Positions 25,563-33,100 of a stretch of 54,692 nt of DNA are shown here, piece by piece. Location of the stretch: NCBI GenBank assembly GCA_025054525.1, contig JANWZJ010000004.1, positions 14,092 to 68,783 on the forward strand, given 5' to 3'. This DNA is from Bacteroidia bacterium (lineage in GTDB: Bacteria; Bacteroidota; Bacteroidia; SpSt-205). The number at the start of each line of letters is the position of its first letter. Position 1 is the stretch's first letter. The notes below the pieces were generated by a model. The model had not been told where the DNA came from. It saw nothing but the letters and a program-made list of their open reading frames with translations, and searched no databases. The translations under genes were made by a program, and so were the position numbers.

Positions 25563-26603
25563 GTGGGGATTCGGTATTCTTTCCAGCCCGGGCCCAGCCA
25601 GCTTTATCCTAATGTCCCCTCTCTTATCCAAAAAGCCCTGCAAGAAGGATTACTCACTCGCTATCATCGGGACCCTGTGTGGCGAGAACTATTCACCCAG
25701 GCCCAAAAAGCTCTAACCCACTTCTTAGAACTACCTCCCCAGTGGCTTGTTGTATTTACAAGTTCTGCTACGGAGACCTGGCAGATTCTGGTGGATGCCA
25801 CACAGGGCTTGCGGTCTCTGCATATTACGCAGGGTACATTTGGCGAACGCTGGCATGCTCTCCAAAGAGCGGCTAACTCCTCAGCCAAGGCATATTCATG
25901 GGATTTTAGAATGAGCGAAAGGGATATTAGCTTTTTGCCCCGAGGGGTGGATTACTTAGCTATAGTACATACGGAGACTTCTGTAGGAGCTGCCTTTCCT
26001 TTTATATCGGAGATTAGGGCTTGGTATCCTGAGGCCTGGATAGCCGTAGATGCTACCAGTAGCATGGGAGGCGTGCGTCTACCATGGGAAAAGATAGACA
26101 TGGTATTTGCTTCTGTGCAGAAATGTTTAGGCTTGCCCCCTGGCTTAGGTGTGCTTGTACTTTCTCCCAGAGCAATAGCCCATTATGGCAGGGGGGAGCG
26201 CTCTCGTTACAACTCCTTGTGTTACCTCATTCAAAGGGCGATTGACCACGAGCCACCGCATACCCCCAACTTACTCAATATTTATCTCCTGGCTCACAGC
26301 TTAGGGGAGCGTCCGCCTCTATCGGAAATAGAGGCGCAGCTTATTTCCCGCCAGCGTTGGCTGTACCAAGTGCTGAATCAGAAAGGATATAAACCCCTTA
26401 TTTCCGAGCCTTATCGGGCGATAACGGTGCTCTCTGTTTCGCCCCCGCACTATCATCAGACAAATGCGCTCTTTGCTTCCTTGCAAGAAAAAGGATTCTA
26501 TCTGGGCAGGGGCTACGGAAGGGAAAGCAAAACTTTTTTTCGCATCGCCAACTTTCCCGCCCTTTCCGACCATGCCTATGAGGAACTATTGAGCTACTTA
26601 TAG
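25563..26603 (+). CDS. Class V aminotransferase (SerC/AGXT-like)
   Basis: 346 aa. The N-terminal QPGPSQLYPNV (about 8) resembles the PGPS opening of phosphoserine and serine-glyoxylate aminotransferases. The PLP-lysine motif is SVQKCLGLPPGLG (about 183), preceded by AVDATSSMGG (about 163). Phosphoserine aminotransferase is a reasonable guess, but the substrate-binding arginines cannot be judged without an alignment. The GTG start immediately follows the enoyl-CoA hydratase TGA, which indicates translational coupling. Confidence 0.75.
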   Translation: MGIRYSFQPGPSQLYPNVPSLIQKALQEGLLTRYHRDPVWRELFTQAQKALTHFLELPPQWLVVFTSSATETWQILVDATQGLRSLHITQGTFGERWHALQRAANSSAKAYSWDFRMSERDISFLPRGVDYLAIVHTETSVGAAFPFISEIRAWYPEAWIAVDATSSMGGVRLPWEKIDMVFASVQKCLGLPPGLGVLVLSPRAIAHYGRGERSRYNSLCYLIQRAIDHEPPHTPNLLNIYLLAHSLGERPPLSEIEAQLISRQRWLYQVLNQKGYKPLISEPYRAITVLSVSPPHYHQTNALFASLQEKGFYLGRGYGRESKTFFRIANFPALSDHAYEELLSYL

Positions 26604-26604
26604 C

Positions 26605-26612
26605 TATATTTG
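26605..26612 (+). promoter_or_regulatory. -7 element of the PorP/SprF gene
   Basis: Exact TATATTTG, 5 bases before the GTG start at 26618, in the 14-base gap after the aminotransferase gene. Confidence 0.6.
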
Positions 26613-26617
26613 CATCT

Positions 26618-27592
26618 GTGAGGCTCTGCTACGTCCTTGGGGCGTCTATCATAAGCGGCTGGCTGGCTGCTCAGGATCCCCAGTTTTCACAGTTTTATGC
26701 CACGCAGGTGATTCTCTCCCCTGCATTCACAGGGATTACAAACGGTCCCAGAATAGCTTTGGGATACCGAATGCAGTGGAGCGCAATACCAGGCTATTAC
26801 CGCACCTTTGCTGCGGCTTACGACCAGCCTGTGTTTTTTGGAAGGGTACGCAATGGATTAGGGCTTTCCTTTATGAGCGACCAAGCCGGAGAAGGCAATC
26901 TAACTAAGCTCTCTGTTCTCCTCAACTATGCCATCCATATAGAGCTAAGCAAGACCAGTAGTCTAAGCTTAGGGGTGGCCGGAGGGATTATGCAAGCCAG
27001 CATTGACTTTTTCCGTCTGCGGTTTCCTGACCAAATAGACCCTTCTGCGGGCTTTGTACTTCCTACCCGAGAAACAAACTTTTTTCAGAATAGACTGCAT
27101 GAAGATATAAACGCCGGAGTGCTCTACTACAATAAAAACTTCTATGTAGGTACCAGCATCATGCACATTACACAGCCTACGCAGCGATTTTATCGGCAGT
27201 CCTTGGCTAATCCTGCTGATGCGCGGTTGCCTATACGAATAAATATCTTTGGTGGCGCTCAAATTCCGATAGGAGAGAAAAAGCGTCAATCCATCGGACC
27301 CGCCGTGATGTACCGTATCCAAGCTCCTTTCCAACAGTTAGATTTGGGGTGCTATGTGAATTTTGACCCTGTGGTTTTGGGCATATGGTATCGTAATCAA
27401 GATGCGGTCATAGCCTTAGTGGGTTTGCAAAAAGGTATTTTCAGGATAGGCTACTCGTATGATTACACTATTTCTTCTCTTACGAATCGGATTACGGCAG
27501 GGTCCCATGAGATATCCGTGATTGCAGAGTTTGACAAGGAGCGGAAGCCTATGGGGAAGAAGCGAAAGGAAATTCCTTGTCCAAGGTTCTAA
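26618..27592 (+). CDS. Type IX secretion membrane protein, PorP/SprF family
   Basis: 324 aa from a GTG start. The signal peptide (to about A20) is followed by the family opening QDPQFSQFYATQVILSPAFTG and a beta-barrel body with strands such as RIALGYRMQWSAIPG, GLGLSFMSDQAGEGNLTKLSVLLNYAIHI and a late SIGPAVMYRIQAPFQQLDLGCYVNFDPVVLGIWYRNQDAVIALVG, written here as separate strands. PorP/SprF proteins sit in the outer membrane, often beside a large cell-surface adhesin or gldK-type genes, and help attach or export T9SS cargo. No adhesin is adjacent; gldJ follows. The tail after about residue 300 is basic and non-barrel. Confidence 0.87.
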   Translation: MRLCYVLGASIISGWLAAQDPQFSQFYATQVILSPAFTGITNGPRIALGYRMQWSAIPGYYRTFAAAYDQPVFFGRVRNGLGLSFMSDQAGEGNLTKLSVLLNYAIHIELSKTSSLSLGVAGGIMQASIDFFRLRFPDQIDPSAGFVLPTRETNFFQNRLHEDINAGVLYYNKNFYVGTSIMHITQPTQRFYRQSLANPADARLPIRINIFGGAQIPIGEKKRQSIGPAVMYRIQAPFQQLDLGCYVNFDPVVLGIWYRNQDAVIALVGLQKGIFRIGYSYDYTISSLTNRITAGSHEISVIAEFDKERKPMGKKRKEIPCPRF

Positions 27593-27603
27593 ACAAAACT
27601 CTA

Positions 27604-27611
27604 TACCTTTG
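27604..27611 (+). promoter_or_regulatory. -7 element of gldJ
   Basis: Exact TACCTTTG, 3 bases before the ATG at 27615 (or 9 before the in-frame ATG at 27621). Confidence 0.6.
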
Positions 27612-27614
27612 CAT

Positions 27615-28838
27615 ATGCTTATGCGTAAGTCCAGTCGGATCGTATTTGCTGTAGCTGCAGTAGTGGGGTTTGCCGTTTTTACAGGGTGCAGCCGTGGTCC
27701 GAACTTAGATGACCCAGGAAAAAGTAGCCGATTAACCGGGTTAGAATACCCGGGGCAAGAAGGAGGCTCCTCCACTCTCCCTGGTGTGTCTTTCAAGAGA
27801 TTTAGAGAGTTAGACCCGGGGCCGGGCTTAGTCTTCATAGAGGGCGGTACTTTCCATATGGGCGGCACAGAGAAGGACTTGGATTTTGAGCAAAACGCGC
27901 TTGTGCGCCAAGTCTCTGTGACGAGCTTCTACATGGATGAGACGGAAGTACCGAACATAGAGTATAAGATGTTCTTGTACTATACAGAGAAAGACAGTGG
28001 CGAGACCAAAGCTAAACTGCTTTACCCGGACACAAATGTCTGGTTTCGGGAAATGGCTTACAATGATCCCTATGTGAGGTATTATTTCCAGCATGAGGGC
28101 TATCATACGTACCCTGTGGTAGGTGTGAACTGGCATCAGGCTCGGGAATATGCGGCGTGGCGCACTAGTATTGTGAATAAAAGCATATCTGAGAAGGACC
28201 CAGAAGCCATTCTATACCCCGACTATCGGCTACCCTCCGAAGCGGAATGGGAATATGCGGCTCGTGCAGGGTATGAGCAGCAGCTCTATCCTTGGGAAGG
28301 GCGCAGTTTACGCGATATGAAAGGGCGTTTCCGAATCAACTTCAAGCGAGGTCGTGGGGACTACGCAGGTAGGTCCAATAAAGGAGGCTCCCTCTTAGTA
28401 GAGGGGCTTAATGATGCTTATATAATCCCCGCTCCTGTGAAAGCCTTCTATCCTAACGACTATGGTTTGTATAATATGGCAGGGAATGTCGCAGAATGGA
28501 CAGAAGATACGTATCGTGTGCTCTCTTATGAGGACGCTGAAGACTTGAACACGTACCGTCGCCGTGGTCAGGTGACAGACCCCTTACAATCAGATGATGC
28601 GTATGACGTTAAGGAAAGTTTCCTTTATAGCCCCCGCGCACTGGGCGAAACTCAGAATCCATGGACTAACAAGGAAAATGCTAAGGATGCAGATGCAGCT
28701 AAAGTTTACCGAGGGGGGTCGTGGGCAGATATAGCCTACTATGTAACGTGTGGTGCTCGGCGCTATTTCCATGCGGACTCCTCTTCTGCTACCATAGGTT
28801 TCCGCTGTGCGATGGTGAGGGTGGGGCGTCCCTTCTAA
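27615..28838 (+). CDS. gldJ: GldJ gliding motility lipoprotein (SUMF1/FGE-like)
   Basis: 407 aa. Lipoprotein signal with lipobox FTGC (Cys 25), then a formylglycine-generating-enzyme-like domain (about 70-405): GLVFIEGGTFHMGG, FYMDETEVPN, YPVVGVNWHQAREYAAWR, YRLPSEAEWEYAARAG, NMAGNVAEWT and YRGGSWAD. GldJ and GldK are non-enzymatic members that stabilise the T9SS and gliding machinery. The TGLEY segment after the lipidation region, the PDTNVWFREMAYNDPYV stretch and WRTSIVN fit GldJ better than GldK. gldK, gldL, gldM and gldN are absent here. A further in-frame ATG follows at 27621. A strong terminator lies downstream. Confidence 0.8.
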   Translation: MLMRKSSRIVFAVAAVVGFAVFTGCSRGPNLDDPGKSSRLTGLEYPGQEGGSSTLPGVSFKRFRELDPGPGLVFIEGGTFHMGGTEKDLDFEQNALVRQVSVTSFYMDETEVPNIEYKMFLYYTEKDSGETKAKLLYPDTNVWFREMAYNDPYVRYYFQHEGYHTYPVVGVNWHQAREYAAWRTSIVNKSISEKDPEAILYPDYRLPSEAEWEYAARAGYEQQLYPWEGRSLRDMKGRFRINFKRGRGDYAGRSNKGGSLLVEGLNDAYIIPAPVKAFYPNDYGLYNMAGNVAEWTEDTYRVLSYEDAEDLNTYRRRGQVTDPLQSDDAYDVKESFLYSPRALGETQNPWTNKENAKDADAAKVYRGGSWADIAYYVTCGARRYFHADSSSATIGFRCAMVRVGRPF

Positions 28839-28859
28839 GGATTATCTAACAATACTCAT

Positions 28860-28890
28860 CTGGGGCGGCAATAGATTAGTGCCGCCCCAG
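28860..28890 (+). terminator. Intrinsic terminator after gldJ
   Basis: A perfect 11-bp stem (28860-28870 pairing with 28880-28890, CTGGGGCGGCA with its complement) and a 9-base loop are followed by TTTTC on the plus strand. It is the only strong terminator in the window and separates the only convergent pair (gldJ and the SDR gene) that does not overlap. Confidence 0.85.
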
Positions 28891-28896
28891 TTTTCA

Positions 28897-29697
28897 TTAA
28901 TGAAGTCGCTCGCGTGAAAAGTAAGCATACACTATGCGGTCCATGAATATGGGCGCAAGCCGATGCAGCCATACCGTAAGTTTCCCTTGCGTAGTGAGCA
29001 AAAGGTACTTTTTGCCTGTAAGCATAGCATGATAGATGTGTTGAGCCACTTCTTCGGCGGTCATGAGTTTCTCTTCGGGTAGGGGCGTTTCTCCATGAGG
29101 ACGCCCGTGTGCATCTAAAGCTCTCATGCGAATCGCACTGCGTGTAAAACCTGGCGCCGCAATCAATACTTTTACGCCTGTCCCATAGAGTTCGGTGCGC
29201 AGTGCTTCTAAGAACCCGTTAAGGGCGAACTTAGAAGCGCTGTATCCACTGCGCGCCGGCAGCCCCCGAAACCCCGCAATGGAAGAAATGCCTACAATCC
29301 AACCTCGCTGCCTCTTGATTTCTGGGAGTGCTGTCTTGATTACATGGACTGCTCCCCAAAAGTTTACCTCCATCACTTCTCGCAGGACGGAAAGGTCTAC
29401 CTCTTCTACTGTGGCGCGGTGGGAAATACCTGCGTTTGCAATCACAGCATCCAGCCTACCAAAACGCTCCAATATCTGTGCATAAGCCCTTTCACAAGCA
29501 GCGTAATCCCGTACATCGGCTACAAGGGGCAATATCCTATCAGGAGCGGCACCCGCCAAAGTGTGAAGAGGGGCTTCGCTACGGGCAAGTGCTGCGACAT
29601 TCCATCCTTCTGCGACGAGCTTTCGGGTCAACGCTTCTCCTATACCAGAAGAAGCGCCCGTAACCCAAGCTACTCTTCCTTGTATTTGGATGGACAC
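28897..29697 (-). CDS. Short-chain dehydrogenase/reductase
   Basis: 266 aa, classical SDR. The NAD(P) motif is VTGASSGIGEAL (about 13-24), NAG at about 90 (IANAGIS), the catalytic Ser in VGISSIAG (about 138) and YSASK (about 152-156). The C-terminal extension has basic and aromatic residues. Substrate unknown. Its start overlaps the ccmE end by 28 bases, so the two are cotranscribed. Confidence 0.9.
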   Translation of the reverse strand: MSIQIQGRVAWVTGASSGIGEALTRKLVAEGWNVAALARSEAPLHTLAGAAPDRILPLVADVRDYAACERAYAQILERFGRLDAVIANAGISHRATVEEVDLSVLREVMEVNFWGAVHVIKTALPEIKRQRGWIVGISSIAGFRGLPARSGYSASKFALNGFLEALRTELYGTGVKVLIAAPGFTRSAIRMRALDAHGRPHGETPLPEEKLMTAEEVAQHIYHAMLTGKKYLLLTTQGKLTVWLHRLAPIFMDRIVYAYFSRERLH

Positions 29698-30032
29698 TTC
29701 ATGAGAATTTTCTCAGCGATGAATAGACTATCTTGGGCATATCCTATTAGAACAACCTTCTGAGCCGCTTCAAAGTTGATGGGCATAGGGTCGGGATACC
29801 GAACCCGACGAATAGTACCCACTGTGTCTTGCGCCCAGAACCAGAAAGCGTCTTGGGTGGGGTCATAGAAGGCATCTTCTCGTCGTATCCAGCTTGCTAC
29901 TACATGATAGGTAGTTCCTGGTTTCTGGGCTGCCTTTTGGAAATCTGTGTATAGACTCACCTCCCGAGGAAGCTGAAGAATGAGCAGTGCCAATATAACC
30001 CCCACCACCACTGCTCCCAGAAGTAGCCGCAT
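29670..30032 (-). CDS. ccmE: Cytochrome c maturation heme chaperone CcmE, CxxxY type
   Basis: 120 aa. N-terminal signal anchor (RLLLGAVVVGVILALLILQL), then the OB-fold domain (about 40-112) and the heme-binding region MKCPSKYKEE. In proteobacterial CcmE the heme-linked residue is His in HxxxY. Here it is C113 with Y117 (CxxxY), a variant described in archaea and some other bacteria. CcmE carries heme in the periplasm for cytochrome c maturation. No other ccm gene is in the window. TAGTTTTG ends 4 bases before the ATG. Confidence 0.9.
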   Translation of the reverse strand: MRLLLGAVVVGVILALLILQLPREVSLYTDFQKAAQKPGTTYHVVASWIRREDAFYDPTQDAFWFWAQDTVGTIRRVRYPDPMPINFEAAQKVVLIGYAQDSLFIAEKILMKCPSKYKEE

Positions 30033-30036
30033 CGCA

Positions 30037-30044
30037 CAAAACTA
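30037..30044 (-). promoter_or_regulatory. -7 element of ccmE
   Basis: Exact TAGTTTTG on the minus strand, 4 bases before the ccmE ATG at 30032. Leaderless transcription predicted. Confidence 0.55.
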
Positions 30045-30065
30045 ACATATATGAGCTTCTGGCTG

Positions 30066-30073
30066 TATCTTTG
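30066..30073 (+). promoter_or_regulatory. -7 element of the tRNA-Leu gene
   Basis: Exact TATCTTTG whose last base is 6 bases before the first base of the tRNA. If transcription starts where it does for Bacteroidota promoters, the tRNA precursor has almost no 5' leader. Confidence 0.55.
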
Positions 30074-30079
30074 CTCTGA

Positions 30080-30163
30080 GCCCGGATGGCGGAACAGGTA
30101 GACGCGCCAGTCTCAAAAACTGGTGGAGGCGACTCCGTGCCGGTTCGAGTCCGGCTCCGGGCA
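30080..30163 (+). tRNA. tRNA-Leu (anticodon CAA)
   Basis: 84 bases. The acceptor stem GCCCGGA (30080-30086) pairs fully with TCCGGGC (30156-30162), with discriminator A at 30163. The anticodon stem CCAGT (30107-30111) pairs with ACTGG (30119-30123) around loop CTCAAAA, giving anticodon CAA at 30114-30116 (reads UUG). The long variable arm (GGAGGCGACTCC region) is the class II mark of tRNA-Leu, and the T arm has GGTTCGAGTCC. CCA is not encoded. The TamB reading frame runs open through the whole gene. Confidence 0.95.
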
Positions 30164-33100
30164 CTATTAATCAGGCTGGTCTGGGGGCTATTTTTCACCC
30201 TTGCGGGCGTTGCTTTCCTCATAGAAATAAGTGCCTTGACGCTCAACTTCTTTTTGCGCAGTGAGACGGGAAGGAGTTATATCGTTCATCATCTTCTACA
30301 GGCAATCATCGTCGCCCTACATACAGATGCAGAGGTAGAAGATGTGTGGGTCTCTCCCTCCGGCAAAATCCTTCTCAAAAGACTTACCATTTACGATAAG
30401 GCTTGTGTGCCGTTTATTCGCGTAAAAGAAGCAAAGATTCACTGGATACCTCTCTTTTTCTGGCGCGGCATCTGGAAAGGCAAACTCTATATTCCTCTTT
30501 CATCGATTGAGCTTTACGAGCCGCAGGTTTTGATTTATCAGGAGAAAAATACAGGACTCACTAATATAGATCGCTTGTTTCCAGCGGATACTTCTACCTC
30601 TGAAAGTGCCCCTCTCCGAATAAATCTATCGCATCTGCTTCTCCAAGACGGTACGCTTATTTGGAGAGACTCCACGGCGTCATCTGATGAGCTTCGGGCA
30701 GAACCAGGTTTCTTGCATTATGCACACTTATGGATAGACTCTCTCTCCTTCTCAGGCAGCTTAAGCTGGAATCAAAAGCACTTATTCGCTCGCATCGCGC
30801 GCCTGTCTCTGCGAGAGCGAAACTCAGGTCAGCACATCCAGCAACTCTCTCTGGTATTAGAAGTAAGCCCCCAGCGAACCCTAATATCTGACCTCTCCAT
30901 CGTACTGCCCAAAAGTCATATTAGGGGAAGGGGGATATTCCCGAAAGAAGGACTGGATAAGTTATTTTTGAATACAGAGACGAAGTTTTTTCGAGCATAC
31001 TTGGAGGGGACTATAACGTGGGAAGAGATAGCAGCATTTGCAGGAACATCTCTGCCCCTTCAAGGCTCATGGTATGTACAACTTCCAATTGAAGGAGACC
31101 TTTACTACTTTCATACGCCAAATGCCCATATTCGGTTTTCGGAGGAGGAGTATCTCAAGCTGGAAGGTAGCATTTTTCGGTATGCCCGTCCCTCCTACAT
31201 GCACTGGCAAGCGCATATTTTGGAGAGTTCTCTCTCGCTGGGTAAGCTAAAGGAAACACTACCTCTTCTAGACTTTCCCTCATGGATGAATCAAAGAGTA
31301 CGATTGAACCTTCGCGGCAAACATACAGGCCGCCTTCACACTTATGCTTGGGAGATAGAGAGCGATAGTCTGAAAGTGATCGGGAATATTTCGCTGGAAG
31401 CGGTGTGGCGATATGCTATGGAGTTGAGCTGTGAGGGCTGGCCAGTGTATTATCTCATTCCTGATAGCCCTGTCAGGCAGGTTCGGGGTAAGGTTAGTGT
31501 GAAAGGGCATGGCTTCGCATTAGACTCTCTTGAGAGCTCTTTACAAGTTTTTCTCACCGGTATGGATAGTCTGGGACACTCTTACGCATTGACAAGCGTA
31601 GGAGAAGTACTTCGGGGAAGCTGGCGGGGAAGTCTGTCCTTTGCCCTGCCTCAGGGGCAAATCAGTTTCACAGGTATTCTTGGATTAGGGGGGCGGGGGA
31701 CCTCTAAGGGGTACGGCTACGTAAAAGACCTACAAGCTGCGCTCTGGGGTGGAGAAGGGCGCGTGAATGCCGACTTTGGGCTACAAGCGCCTGCTCCTTT
31801 ATGGCAGCTTAGAGACCTTACTTTGACTTTGTCTAACGCCAGCTGGCGGAGAGGAGATATTGTTCAGAACCTCCCAGCCGCTACTATCAAACTTTACTCT
31901 ACAGACCACTTAGTGGTGGAGGGGGAGAGGGTTCAGCTCGCTTTTGAGGGAATCGGTCCCTGGCAGAAATCTCTCAGACAGGAATGGGCGGTATGGCAGA
32001 AATGGATAGAAACAGGTATTTGGCAAAGAGACTCCGCCCTTGAGAAGTTTGCTCTGAGGATAGAGGGGCGGGGGCGCGGTTCGGAGTGGTTAGAATTAGC
32101 GGGTTTCCCGGATTTGCATGTAGGGCAGTGGTGGATTCGCCTGCTGGCTGATGCAGACTCCCACGCAACCCATCTTAGCTTAGAGGCTCACTGGGACACG
32201 CTGGACCTGCAAAACATCCATCTATACCAGGCCGCTATTCAAGCCCACACTCAAGACGAACTGTTGGGGTTTGTTTTTTCTTCCTCTGCGGGGAAAGCGG
32301 GCATTCAGTATGATAGCCTCTTTCTATCGCTGGATGGGATACCTGCGAGCGGACATATCACGGGTTACTACAAGCTGCCCTATAAAGAAGGAGAACTCTT
32401 TTTGCCTATGCGCTGGACTCGCAGTGCTGGTTCGCCGTGGATATGGCTTTCTTTGGAGGAGGTCTCCCATGCCTTTCGGTTAGTGCTTCATGGGAGGCAG
32501 TGGCGCTTATATGAGGCTTCCGATGTAGGCATAAACCTACCCACCAGAGAATGGGAACTCCGAGAACTGCGCCTCCAGAGTGAAAACTCGCTCTTTCATC
32601 TCTCCCATCGGTTGGATACAACCTTGGTAGAACTGGAAAACTTACCGATGGAAGCTATGCTGGCAGCCACAGGCATCGAATTACCAGTAGTAGGACTAAT
32701 CTCGGGCCGCTGGTCCAGTACCCAAGATACCTCGGACTTTTTTATCCAGATAGACTCCCTACATTACTACGAGCAGCCCTATCCTACCTTGCGGCTTTTA
32801 GGAACGGTCTTTCGGGACAGGGTGAATATCCACGGCGAGGCTAAGGATAAATCCCACGCATACTTCGTGGGATTAGGGAATTATGAACTCAAAGATACGA
32901 TTGCGCCGCTCTCTCTGGATTTATACAGCTTGCGGGTGCCGGTAGAATGGCTCAAGCCTTTCACCGAAGAGTATCTACAAAGTCTGAAGGGAAGCTTCTT
33001 TTCCCAGCATGTGGCGATTCGGGGGAGCTTGACCAATCCTCAAATCCTCGGAAAGGTAACCCTTCAGGATGTGAGCTTTTATGTGCCGTTTTTACGAGGC

